64,000 nt of DNA from Pseudomonas protegens (GTDB lineage: Bacteria > Pseudomonadota > Gammaproteobacteria > Pseudomonadales > Pseudomonadaceae). The notes under the pieces are model-generated. The model was given only the letters and a program-made list of their open reading frames with translations, did not search any database and had not been told where the DNA came from. Below are positions 18,147 to 27,224 of this stretch, piece by piece. Positions within the stretch are counted from its first letter, which is position 1, and each line of letters starts with the position of its first letter. The stretch lies in assembly GCF_003363755.1 (NCBI RefSeq), contig NZ_CP031396.1, positions 744,001 through 808,000 of the forward strand, read 5' to 3'. Made by a program: the position numbers and the translations under genes.

Positions 18147-19576
18147 AAGGCGCTCTGCCCGCCGCTCACGGCCACGCTCGGCAAGGCCGCTGGCGGACAC
18201 AACGCGTCGCCAATGGTGCGCAACTTCAGGCAGGTTTCCTGGTACTCACTCGCGGGGTCCGACTCACCGACAATCCCGCAACCGGCAAACAGGTGCGCCT
18301 GGTTGCCGCGAATCAAGGCCGAGCGCAGGGCCACGGCAAACTCGCCATCGCCCTCGGCGTTGAGCCAGCCCACCGGGGCGGCGTACCAGCCACGGTCCAG
18401 TTGCTCATGCGCGCGGATATACCCCAGGGCCTTGACCCGGGGCAGGCCGCCCACCGCCGGGGTCGGGTGCAGGGCGTCGACCAGTTGCAGCAGGTCCACC
18501 TGGGGCCGCAACCGCCCCAGCACCGGGGTCAGCAGGTGCTGGACGTGGGCCAGGCGGTGCAGTTGCGGCTGCGCAGGAATCTCCAGCATGGCGCAATAGG
18601 GCTGCAGCGCTTCGCGCAGGGTCTGCACCACCAGGGCGTGCTCGTGGCGATCCTTGGCGCTGTCCATCAGGCCCTGGCCCAATTCGGCGTCCTGTTGCTC
18701 GTGCTGACCGCGGGCGCAGGTGCCGGCCAGGGCCACGGTGTTCAAGGTGCCCCGGGCCACGCGCACCAGACGTTCGGGGGTGGCGCCGAGGAAGCAACTG
18801 TCGCCGCGGCTGAAGGCAAACAGGAAGGCCTGGGGATAGGCCGCCCTGAGGTTCTCCAGCAAGGGGCCGCAGGGAATGCTGCGCGGGGCCCGCAGGCAAA
18901 CTTCCCGGGCCAGCACCACTTTGCTCAGTTCACCGGCGTTGATCCGGCCGATGGCGCCGGCGACGGTGGCCTGCCACTGCTCGGCGCCCGGGGCGTCGTC
19001 GTCCTGCCGGGTGCCCACCGGCACCTGCAGTGACGGTGCATGGGCATAGCGGACCTGCAGCAGGTTCCATTCCGCCGCAAGGCCGGCAGCGCAATGGGCC
19101 ACATCGGCGCCCGGCTCGATCCACAGGCTGAACAGCCAGTGCTGCTGTTCGCCTTCGCGCAACAACAGAATCCGTGGCAGCACCAGGGAGGTGGCGGCGA
19201 ACGACTGCCACTGAGTACTGCGCGGCCCCTGGGGATCGAAGGCGAAGCCGCCGCACAGATAAGCCTTGCGCGGGCCGACCTGATGGGCCTGCTCCAGCAG
19301 CTGGCGCCAGGCCTGGGTACTGGCGGCAAAGCGCTCGGCGGCCGGCGGGCTGATTTCCTCGGTGCAGCCGAACCCGGCCAGGGCCAGAGCGCCCTGCTCG
19401 CTGGACCAGAACAGACTCTGGCCGAACACCTGGCGGTTGGCGGCAAACAGCCGCAGTGGCTCCAGGCGCTCGGCGGCCAGGCTGAACACCACCAGTACCG
19501 CGCGACTCTTGCGCCGAGCCTGGGCCTCGCCTTCACGCAGGGCCTGGGTCAGTCCGGACAGGCACGACTCATTCAT
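18143..19576 (-). CDS. pchA: isochorismate synthase for salicylate (PchA)
   Basis: A 477-residue chorismate-binding enzyme that turns chorismate into isochorismate, the first step to salicylate; the length matches what I recall for P. aeruginosa PchA (476). Diagnostic blocks are LSKVVLAREVCL, FAFSRGDSCFLGATPERLV, ALAGTCARG, HPTPAVGGLPR and FAGCGIVGESDPASEYQET, which carry the Mg-binding glutamates. I begin at the ATG at 19576, which overlaps the end of pchB by eight bases; an in-frame upstream ATG would lie inside pchB. It is the last gene of the pch operon. Its TAG stop is contributed by an intergenic repeat, so its last residues may be strain specific. Confidence 0.93.
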   Translation of the reverse strand: MNESCLSGLTQALREGEAQARRKSRAVLVVFSLAAERLEPLRLFAANRQVFGQSLFWSSEQGALALAGFGCTEEISPPAAERFAASTQAWRQLLEQAHQVGPRKAYLCGGFAFDPQGPRSTQWQSFAATSLVLPRILLLREGEQQHWLFSLWIEPGADVAHCAAGLAAEWNLLQVRYAHAPSLQVPVGTRQDDDAPGAEQWQATVAGAIGRINAGELSKVVLAREVCLRAPRSIPCGPLLENLRAAYPQAFLFAFSRGDSCFLGATPERLVRVARGTLNTVALAGTCARGQHEQQDAELGQGLMDSAKDRHEHALVVQTLREALQPYCAMLEIPAQPQLHRLAHVQHLLTPVLGRLRPQVDLLQLVDALHPTPAVGGLPRVKALGYIRAHEQLDRGWYAAPVGWLNAEGDGEFAVALRSALIRGNQAHLFAGCGIVGESDPASEYQETCLKLRTIGDALCPPAALPSVAVSGGQSAL

Positions 19577-19892
19577 TGCCGACTCCTTGCTCAAGCCCGC
19601 GCTGAACGCGCCAGTGGCGCACTTGCTGGGCGATGTTCCAGTGGATGATCTGGGCAAACAGCGGCACCACGAACATCGGGTCCAGGCCCGCCTGCTCGGC
19701 CCATTGCTGACGCTGCGGGAGCATCGCCGCGACCCGCTCCGGCGCGGCGATGCTGTCCTGGGTCGGCTTGAATTGTGCGGCCGCCTTGACGTAGGCCAGG
19801 CGTTGGCCGAGGGCCTGGATGATCTGCTGGTCCAGGGTGTCGATCGCCCAGCGGATGTCTTCCAGGGCGCTGCATTGCTCGGGGGTTTTCAT
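19569..19892 (-). CDS. pchB: isochorismate pyruvate lyase (PchB)
   Basis: A 107-residue all-helical enzyme of the AroQ chorismate mutase fold that releases pyruvate from isochorismate to give salicylate. The pattern LEDIRWAIDTLDQQIIQALGQRLAYVKAAAQFK carries the active-site arginines and lysine expected for PchB. The ATG at 19892 gives a length close to the P. aeruginosa protein (101). The gene sits 23 bases after pchC and overlaps pchA, a pairing that supplies salicylate for PchD. Confidence 0.93.
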   Translation of the reverse strand: MKTPEQCSALEDIRWAIDTLDQQIIQALGQRLAYVKAAAQFKPTQDSIAAPERVAAMLPQRQQWAEQAGLDPMFVVPLFAQIIHWNIAQQVRHWRVQRGLEQGVGNE

Positions 19893-19915
19893 GTTGATGA
19901 CTACCAAGGGAAAAT

Positions 19916-20695
19916 TCACGGGGTCGAGGGCCAGCAGTGCCACGGCTGCTCGCCGTGGCCGGCCAGCAGCCGGGTCAGGTGCCGCAGCACTTCGGCCTGC
20001 TGCTCGCGCAGATAGAAGTGAGCACCGGGGAAACTCTGGAAGTCGGTGACCTGGGCGCTGACCTCGGCCCAGGCATAGGCTTCGTCCGCATCGACTTCAG
20101 GGTCCTGGCCCCCCAGGCACACGCTCAGGGGCAGGTCCAGGGCGCGGCCGATGTCGCCGCGATAGGACTCGATCAGCCGATAGTCGTTACGCAGTGCCGG
20201 CAGGTACAGGTCGCGCAGCGTCGGGTCGTCCAACAGGGACGGCGCGCCATCGGACAGGCGCCGTACATCCGCCAGCAACGCCTCGTCCGACCCCAGGTGC
20301 AGCTCGCTGTGGCGCTGGCGATGGGGCGCCGGGTGTGCTGACACAATCAGGCGCTGAGGGGCCGAGCCTTGCTGCTGCATGCGCCCCGCCACTTCATAGG
20401 CCAGGGCCGCGCCCATGCTGTGGCCGAACAGCACCAGCGGCCGGTCCACCAGGTCCGACAGGGCCCGAGTGATAGTGCCCGCCATCCACTCCAGGCTGCC
20501 GGGCCAGGTCTCGTTGAGGCGCTCTTCACGCCCCGGGTACTGCACGCTGATCAACTCGATATCGGCGGGCAACAACGCCCGCCAGTCATTGAAAAAACTC
20601 GCGCTGCCCCCAGCATGGGGCAGGCACACCAGCCGGCAGCGCGGCGGTTGCGGCTGCGGGTAACGGCGCAGCCAGGCACTGGGAGCCTTTCTCAC
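19916..20695 (-). CDS. pchC: type II thioesterase (PchC)
   Basis: A 259-residue alpha/beta hydrolase that removes wrongly loaded groups from the carrier domains of PchE and PchF. It shows CLPHAGGSASFFNDW, the nucleophile motif FGHSMGAALAYEVAG and the C-terminal FPGAHFYLREQ with the catalytic histidine, all typical of external thioesterases. The start is a GTG at 20695 that overlaps the pchK stop by four bases (GTGA); longer readings extend into pchK. Length agrees with P. aeruginosa PchC (about 250). Confidence 0.92.
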   Translation of the reverse strand: MRKAPSAWLRRYPQPQPPRCRLVCLPHAGGSASFFNDWRALLPADIELISVQYPGREERLNETWPGSLEWMAGTITRALSDLVDRPLVLFGHSMGAALAYEVAGRMQQQGSAPQRLIVSAHPAPHRQRHSELHLGSDEALLADVRRLSDGAPSLLDDPTLRDLYLPALRNDYRLIESYRGDIGRALDLPLSVCLGGQDPEVDADEAYAWAEVSAQVTDFQSFPGAHFYLREQQAEVLRHLTRLLAGHGEQPWHCWPSTP

Positions 20696-21807
20696 AGCAC
20701 ACCCTCCTCTAGCTCGGCCAGTGGCGTACCGGCGCTCAGGCCCAGGCTGACCCGGGTGTCCGGCAACCACTGACAGACCTGCTCCAGGCAGGCTTGGGCA
20801 TCCAGCACCTGGGCCGCGTAATGCAGGCCTTGGGGCAATAGCTGCCAATGCAGCGCGCAGAACGCCGCGACGCTGCCGGTCAACCGCGAACCGTCGCCGG
20901 CCCGCAACCAGGCACTGGCCTGCTGCGGGCGGCCATCACGCAGGCCGTCGAGCTCCACCGCCAGCAGTTGGTACGGCCGCCGTCCGGCCACATCCAGGGC
21001 GCTGGCCTGGACCAGCGCGGCGATGTTCTGCGGCGTGTTGCGCGCCTCTGGCGCCGAGCCCTGGATACGCTGCAAAGTCGCCGCCAGTTGCCCGCCTTCG
21101 AACAGATTGAAGCCCTGTCCATGGGGCACTTGCAGGTCACTGAACAAGCGCTGCTGCTCGGTGCTCAGGTAGGGATAGGCCTGTACCCCGGCCACCGGCA
21201 GCCAGTCCCGTTGCAGAGGCTGCCGGGCACTGCCCGTGCTGCGCACCACCCGCCCCTCGCGCCAGCCGCACTGGGCCTGGCCGAAGCCATTGCCCAGGCT
21301 CAGCAGGAAGTCCTCGGCGGCCGTGGCGGACAGCCGTCCCAGGCCGCCGGCATAGCAGCGCATCTCATCGACTCGCTGGAAAGACTGCGCCAGCAACCGC
21401 GGGAACACCCCCGACAGCCCCGGCAGCATGCCCGCCGACAACAGCACCCGGCGCCCTGCGGGCACTTGACCGGCCAGACGCTCGTGCACCGGGTCGTCGC
21501 CGCCCACATCCAGGTAATCGGCGCCCGCCGCCAGCGCGGCCCGGGCCACCCGGTCGAGAATCCGGTAGCTGGGCCCGGCGCAATTGATCACCAGGGTGCA
21601 GCCGGCGCAAAAGCTGGCCAGGCTTTGCTCATCCCACAGGTCCAGGGCGCGCACGTCGGCGCACGCCCCCAACTGCTGGTTCAACTGCTCGGCCTGCTGC
21701 CGGTCGCGTCCGCCCAGGCGCAAGGCAAGCCTGGGTGCCAGCAGTTGCGCCACCTGACGGCCAACGCTGCCATACGCGCCGACCAGACCAATGAGCGCCC
21801 CACTCAT
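20692..21807 (-). CDS. pchK: thiazoline reductase of enantio-pyochelin assembly (PchK)
   Basis: A 371-residue NAD(P)H-dependent reductase with an N-terminal Rossmann motif (LIGLVGAYGSVGRQVAQLL) and a saccharopine-dehydrogenase-like layout (LVINCAGPSYRILDRVARAA). In the P. protegens enantio-pyochelin pathway PchK reduces the second thiazoline ring to thiazolidine, taking the place of PchG of P. aeruginosa, to which it is reported to be unrelated. The position between pchF and pchC supports this call. The ATG at 21807 overlaps the pchF stop by four bases. Confidence 0.88.
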   Translation of the reverse strand: MSGALIGLVGAYGSVGRQVAQLLAPRLALRLGGRDRQQAEQLNQQLGACADVRALDLWDEQSLASFCAGCTLVINCAGPSYRILDRVARAALAAGADYLDVGGDDPVHERLAGQVPAGRRVLLSAGMLPGLSGVFPRLLAQSFQRVDEMRCYAGGLGRLSATAAEDFLLSLGNGFGQAQCGWREGRVVRSTGSARQPLQRDWLPVAGVQAYPYLSTEQQRLFSDLQVPHGQGFNLFEGGQLAATLQRIQGSAPEARNTPQNIAALVQASALDVAGRRPYQLLAVELDGLRDGRPQQASAWLRAGDGSRLTGSVAAFCALHWQLLPQGLHYAAQVLDAQACLEQVCQWLPDTRVSLGLSAGTPLAELEEGVL

Positions 21808-24800
21808 GCCGCCACCTCGGCGGCGTCGAAGGCCCGGGCCACGGCTTGCACCTGGGGCTGCTGCATGCAACTGAAGTGATCCCCAGGCACATCCACCACC
21901 CGCAGTTCGCCCAGGCACAGAGCCTGCCAGTAAGCGCTCATGTCGCGATGCATGCCCGGCAGCACCTGGACCTCGCCGCTCTGGCGGATGAACAGCAAGT
22001 CGCCCTGATACGGCGTGGCCTCATGCAGGGCCACCGCCGCCAGACTGTGACGCAATACCTGCAATTGCTCGCGCAGCCAGTCCAGGTCACTCAACTGCGA
22101 ACCGGCGTGACGCATGGCTTCGGCAATCGCCTGCAGGCGCTGCTCGGGGGTCTTCTCTGCCAGGCGCCGCAGACAGGCCAGGGCCGAGGTGCATTGGCCA
22201 TCGTCGCTCAAGGCCAACAGCGAACCCTGGGGCACCCGTCCTGGGGTCTGGGCCAGGACCCGGGCGATGCTGCGCTCCATGGCCTGCTCGTCCTCGGGAT
22301 ACCCCAGCACCAGCGGATCGGCCTGCATCACCCGGGCGAACACGTACTCGGCCAAGAGGTCGTCCTCGATCATGAACGGCACCCGGTAGCTGCTGATCAC
22401 GCTCAGCTGCAGCACCTCGATGGAACGCGCCGCCAGGCACGCCGCCAGTTCAGTGGCCAGCAACCCGCCCAGGCAGTAGCCGACGATGCTCACCTGGCGC
22501 CGGCCTTCGGCCTGCAGGGTGTCGGCATAGCGCTCGGCCAACCGGCGAATCGCCGTGGCCGGCTCCAGCGCCAGATACCCCGGCACGTCGTTGAGCACCA
22601 GCCCTTCCAGGGGCGCGTCTTCCCCCAGGGCAGCGAACAGCGCGCGATACGGCGCCAGGGTGCCGCTGCCGTCGTGGACGAAGATCCGCGTCGGGCCCTG
22701 CACCTTGTCGCTGATGCGCACCAGCGGTGAATCGCCTTGCCCACCCTGCCCGCGCAGGTAGTCGGCCAGGGCCGCCACGGTGGGCTGGTTGATCAACTGC
22801 CGCAGCAAGTCGCTCCAGGGCAACTGCCGGGCCTGGGGCAAGGCTTCGCGCAGGCGACCCACCACTTGCGCCACCAGCAACGAGTCGCCGCCCAGCTCGA
22901 AGAAGCCCTGCTCGCGGCCCACCGCCGGCACCCGCAACAGGGCCTGCCAGACCTCGGCGATGCTGCGTTCCAGATCGTCCACCGGCGCCGCGCCGCTGTT
23001 GACCTGTTGCTCGGGCCCGGCCACACCGATCCGGGCCAGGGCCTGGCGGTCGACCTTGCCGTTGGCGGTCAGGGGCATCTCATCGAGGATCTGCCAGTCC
23101 GCCGGGATCATGTAGTCCGGCAGACGCTGGGCCAGATGGGCACGCAGTGGCTCGGGCTCCAGGGTCTGGCGCTCGCTCTTGAAGCGGGTAATGAACAGGT
23201 GCTGTCCGATCTGCGACATGGCGTCATCGGCCTTGGGCAGGCACAGCGGGGTTTCGCCCCCGGCCTCCAGCAGCAACTGCTGCCACTGCTCGCGCCGGAT
23301 GAAGGTGGTGTCCAGTTCCGCACGGAAATCTTCGAAAGCGGTCAGGCCTTCCTTGAACTCCATAGAGGCCATGATCTGGTAAGTGTCGCGGGTGGCCTCG
23401 ATGAAGATCAGCCAGCCGCCCGGGGCCAGCATCTCCCGCAGCCGCGCCAGCACCCGGCTGGCATGCCGCGAGTTGTGCAGCACGTTGGCGCAGAGAATCA
23501 CGTCCTGGGAGTTGGCGGCCACGCCCTGGGCCCAGTGGTCCTGGTTGAGGTCGAACAGCCCGTAGCTGACCCAGGGATAGGCGGCGAAATGTTCCCGGGC
23601 CTCGTTGAGGAAGAACTGCGACAGGTCGGTGAACTGGTAGTCCACCGGCAGGCCGTCCAGGGCCGGGATCAAATCGGCGCTGGTGCCGCCGACCCCGGCG
23701 CCGATCTCCAGCAGGCGCAGGCGCTGGCCGGCAGGACGCTGGCGGATGATCTCCTGCACCGCGGCGCACACCGCCTGGTTCAGGTACTGGCTGATCAGGT
23801 TCTTGCGGTAGGCGCCCTCGGCGGTATCGGTACGGCCCTCGGGGAACAGCAGGTGCAGCGGGTCCAGTTGATCGCTCATCAGCGCCGGCAGTTGCTCCTG
23901 GCTCTCGCGCAAATAACGCAGGACCTCGGCGCCCCAGCCTACGCGAGGCTCCAAGGCGTCGATGCGCTGCCACAGCTGAAGGTATTCCTCGCGCTGCACC
24001 CGCAGGTCCGAGTAACCACCGGACTGCCGGTCATGCTGCACCAGCCCTTCTTGGGCCAGGGCCTGCAACCAGCGCCGGATCAAGCGCTGGTTGCGCGGCG
24101 CGACCTCGCTCAAGGCCCATACCTCTTCCAGGGAGTGACGCTGCCCCGCCTGCTGGAACAGCCCGGGACGCTGCAGGGCCAGGCCCATGGACAGCAGCGC
24201 GGCACGCTCGACACAGGCCGACATCTCGCTGACCAGGGCATCGCTCAGATCACCGCGCACGGCCTGGGCCGCGGCCTGGGTACGCGCCTCCAGCTGCTCC
24301 GGCCAGGCCAGCGGCATGTCCCGCAGACTGGCCCGCAGGCAGGCCTGCAGTCGCCGTTCGAAAGCCCCTTCGCCAGCGGCCACCACCACCGCGGACTCCA
24401 CATGGGGATGGCTGAGCAGTGCACTTTCCACTTCCGCCAGCTCGATGCGATGACCGCGCACCTTGACCTGGAAATCCTCGCGACCAAGGAACTCGATCAG
24501 GCCATCTTCCAGGTAGCGGCCCAGGTCGCCGGTGCGGTACAGGCGCTCGCCGCTGCGGGGGTGATCGACGAAACGCTCGGCGGTTTTCTCGGCGTCCCCC
24601 AGGTAACCCAGGGCCAGGCCGCTACCGGCGATGTACAGCTCACCGGCCACCCCTTGAGGACGGTCGCGGCCCTGCTCGTCGAGGACCATGAAGCGCTGGT
24701 TGGCCAGGGGCGCGCCGTAAGGAATGCTGCGCCACTGCGGATCGACCTGGGTGATTGGGTAGTAGATCGACCAGATGGCCGCTTCCGTGGCCCCCCCGAG

Positions 24801-27224
24801 GCTGATCAGCCGCAACTGCGGCAACAGCTGGGCAGCCTCCGCCGGCAGGTTCAGGGGAATCCAGTCCCCCGACAGCAGCGCCAGGCGCAAGGCACCGGGC
24901 GCCATCGACGGCACTGCCTGCAGGTAGTGGGTAAGCATCTGCAATTGCGCCGGCACCGAGTTCCACAGGGTCACCCCGTGCTCCCGGGCGCACGCCGCCC
25001 AGTGCGAAGGATCGGCGCGGCGTTGCGGGTCGGGCAGCACCAGGGCGCCGCCCACGGCCAGCAGGCCGAAGAGGTCATACACCGACAGGTCGAAGCCCAG
25101 GCTGGCCAGGGCCAGGACCCGATCCTCGGCGCCGATGGCAAAGCGCTGGTTGATGTCGACGATGGTATTGAGCGCCGCCTGATGGCTGATCATCACGCCC
25201 TTGGGCACCCCGGTGGAGCCGGAGGTGTAGATCACGTAGGCCAACTGCTGCGGATCGATGTTCAGCACCGGCAACGGAGCTTGCGCCGCCAGCGGGCTCT
25301 GATCGACCTGGATCACCTGGGTCACCCGTGCCGGCCAGCACAACTCATCGCTCAACCAGGACTGACTGAGCACCCGGCCGACCTCGGCGTTATCCAGAAT
25401 CAACTGGCGCCGGGCCTCGGGCTGGTTGGTGTCCAGGGGCAGGTAGGCCGCCCCGGCCCGCAGAATGCCCAGCACCGCAATCACCTGCTCCAGGCCCTTG
25501 TCCATGCACACCGCGACCCGCTCTCCCGGCTGGCAGCCGGCGTTCAGCAGGGCCTCGGCCACGGCCTCGGCGCGTCCGGCCAGTTCGCCGTAGCTCAGTT
25601 GCCCGGCGCCCTGGATCAGGGCCACACGCTGCGGCGCAGCAGCTGCCTGACGCCAGAACGGCTCATGCAGCCCGCCGGTGGGCAACGGCGCCGCTGTCTG
25701 GTTCACCAGCTCGCGTTGCAGGCGCTGGGCCGCCGGCAATTCCAGGCAATCGTCCAGGGTCCAGGCCGAGGGTTCCCGGGCCAGGCGCTTGAGCAGCCGT
25801 TCGAAGGTATCGAACAAGTCGTCGAGCAGCGCCTCGCTGAACACCCCTTCGCGAATGTCCCAGTTGATCGCCAGGCCGTTGTCCCGTTCGCTGACCTGGC
25901 AATCGATCAGCACCTGGGGCGTCTGGCTGATGCCGAACACCAGCTCGGCTCCCGGCATGAAGGCCCCGCCGCCGCTTTCGCCGCCGGCACCCAGGGTGCT
26001 GGTGAAGGCGTACGGCATCAGCGCCGCATCCTGGCCCTTGCGCCGCGCCAGCTCGCGCAGCACTTCGATGCCCGAGCACAGGCGATGGTCCATGTCCTGC
26101 CACAGCCGTTCCTGCAACTGCTGGCTGCGCTGGCCGAAACTGCCCCCTTGCAGGGTCTGCACTTCCAGCAGTTCCACCGAGCTGAAATCCCCCACCAAGC
26201 GGTCGACCTGAGGGTGCAGGGACAGGCGATTGAGCAGGGTCAGGCTCAGGCAGAAGTGTCCGCGCCGACTCCAGCGCCCAAGGGTTTCGGCGTAGGCCGA
26301 GAGGATCGCCGCCGACACGCCGACCCCGGCGGCGGCCGCATTCAGGCGCAGGGCGTTGCAGTCCCGCGCTTCCAGGCTCATGGCCCGGCGCTGGAAGCGT
26401 GGCCCGGTGGGTGCCCCCAGCAGCGGCAGCTCCGGTGCCCCCGGCAGGCTGTCGACCCGCGCCCACCAGTAGTCACGGTCGCGCTGGTAGCGCGGTTGCT
26501 CGCGCAAGCGCCGCTCGCCCAGCACGTAGTCGCGGAAGCTGATCTGCGCCGGTGCCGGCAGGGCCTCGCCGCGGTACAGCTGCTGCAACTCGGCCAGCAG
26601 CATGCGCACGCTCTGGTAGTCGCACACCAGCAGGTCCACCGACAGGTGCAGGCGCGAGGTGTCGCGGCCCTGGCTCACGCACAATTCGATCAAGGGCCAT
26701 TGCTGAGGCGTGGCGCGGCGCAGTTCCATGCGCTCGCGCAGGGCCTGCAAGGCACTGCCGTCGTCCTGGCTCAGGTCGTGGTGCGCAATGGCGTAATGGG
26801 GCACCTGGGGCAGGATGCGCTGGTAGCCCTCCTCCAGCACCACGGCGCGGAGCATCTCGTGACGGGCGATCAGCTGGTTCCAGGCCTGTTCCAGGCGCAG
26901 CGGGTCGAGGTCCTGCTGGGCGAACTCCAGATAACCGTGGCAGGCCACGCCGCCAAAGCTGAAGGCTGTGGTGCGGCCCAGCAGATAGGCCGCCTGCACA
27001 TCGGTCAGCGGGAAGGGTTCTTCCCGGGCCGGCAGGTCGGCCTCCAGGGTCGGCATCTGCGCCGCCTGCAGCTGTTGCAGCAACGCGTCCTTGTGTTGCC
27101 GAAGTTGCTGCAGGCGCGCGTCGTCCATGACCCCAGCCGGGGCCCGATAACGCAGGCGGCCCTGTTCTTCCCAGAGCTCCACGCCCAGTTGTTGCAGATC
27201 CTGTTGCAGTTGCTGCAGCGTCAT
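21804..27224 (-). CDS. pchF: enantio-pyochelin synthetase, Cy-A-MT-PCP-TE (PchF)
   Basis: An 1806-residue non-ribosomal peptide synthetase (P. aeruginosa PchF is about 1809). Order of domains: cyclisation (about 60-490, HLSVDLLVCD near 193), adenylation for cysteine (about 530-960, IYTSGSTGVPKGV near 665, KVRGHRIELAEVE near 922), an inserted N-methyltransferase (about 1030-1350, LLEIGAGVGGTSADL near 1170), the end of adenylation (PLTANGKVDRQAL near 1388), carrier (FFELGGDSLLVAQ near 1441) and thioesterase (about 1530-1806). The thioesterase nucleophile position reads GYCLGG, with cysteine rather than serine. It adds the second cysteine, forms and methylates the second ring and releases the product. 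The ATG at 27224 overlaps the pchE stop. Confidence 0.94.
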   Translation of the reverse strand: MTLQQLQQDLQQLGVELWEEQGRLRYRAPAGVMDDARLQQLRQHKDALLQQLQAAQMPTLEADLPAREEPFPLTDVQAAYLLGRTTAFSFGGVACHGYLEFAQQDLDPLRLEQAWNQLIARHEMLRAVVLEEGYQRILPQVPHYAIAHHDLSQDDGSALQALRERMELRRATPQQWPLIELCVSQGRDTSRLHLSVDLLVCDYQSVRMLLAELQQLYRGEALPAPAQISFRDYVLGERRLREQPRYQRDRDYWWARVDSLPGAPELPLLGAPTGPRFQRRAMSLEARDCNALRLNAAAAGVGVSAAILSAYAETLGRWSRRGHFCLSLTLLNRLSLHPQVDRLVGDFSSVELLEVQTLQGGSFGQRSQQLQERLWQDMDHRLCSGIEVLRELARRKGQDAALMPYAFTSTLGAGGESGGGAFMPGAELVFGISQTPQVLIDCQVSERDNGLAINWDIREGVFSEALLDDLFDTFERLLKRLAREPSAWTLDDCLELPAAQRLQRELVNQTAAPLPTGGLHEPFWRQAAAAPQRVALIQGAGQLSYGELAGRAEAVAEALLNAGCQPGERVAVCMDKGLEQVIAVLGILRAGAAYLPLDTNQPEARRQLILDNAEVGRVLSQSWLSDELCWPARVTQVIQVDQSPLAAQAPLPVLNIDPQQLAYVIYTSGSTGVPKGVMISHQAALNTIVDINQRFAIGAEDRVLALASLGFDLSVYDLFGLLAVGGALVLPDPQRRADPSHWAACAREHGVTLWNSVPAQLQMLTHYLQAVPSMAPGALRLALLSGDWIPLNLPAEAAQLLPQLRLISLGGATEAAIWSIYYPITQVDPQWRSIPYGAPLANQRFMVLDEQGRDRPQGVAGELYIAGSGLALGYLGDAEKTAERFVDHPRSGERLYRTGDLGRYLEDGLIEFLGREDFQVKVRGHRIELAEVESALLSHPHVESAVVVAAGEGAFERRLQACLRASLRDMPLAWPEQLEARTQAAAQAVRGDLSDALVSEMSACVERAALLSMGLALQRPGLFQQAGQRHSLEEVWALSEVAPRNQRLIRRWLQALAQEGLVQHDRQSGGYSDLRVQREEYLQLWQRIDALEPRVGWGAEVLRYLRESQEQLPALMSDQLDPLHLLFPEGRTDTAEGAYRKNLISQYLNQAVCAAVQEIIRQRPAGQRLRLLEIGAGVGGTSADLIPALDGLPVDYQFTDLSQFFLNEAREHFAAYPWVSYGLFDLNQDHWAQGVAANSQDVILCANVLHNSRHASRVLARLREMLAPGGWLIFIEATRDTYQIMASMEFKEGLTAFEDFRAELDTTFIRREQWQQLLLEAGGETPLCLPKADDAMSQIGQHLFITRFKSERQTLEPEPLRAHLAQRLPDYMIPADWQILDEMPLTANGKVDRQALARIGVAGPEQQVNSGAAPVDDLERSIAEVWQALLRVPAVGREQGFFELGGDSLLVAQVVGRLREALPQARQLPWSDLLRQLINQPTVAALADYLRGQGGQGDSPLVRISDKVQGPTRIFVHDGSGTLAPYRALFAALGEDAPLEGLVLNDVPGYLALEPATAIRRLAERYADTLQAEGRRQVSIVGYCLGGLLATELAACLAARSIEVLQLSVISSYRVPFMIEDDLLAEYVFARVMQADPLVLGYPEDEQAMERSIARVLAQTPGRVPQGSLLALSDDGQCTSALACLRRLAEKTPEQRLQAIAEAMRHAGSQLSDLDWLREQLQVLRHSLAAVALHEATPYQGDLLFIRQSGEVQVLPGMHRDMSAYWQALCLGELRVVDVPGDHFSCMQQPQVQAVARAFDAAEVAA

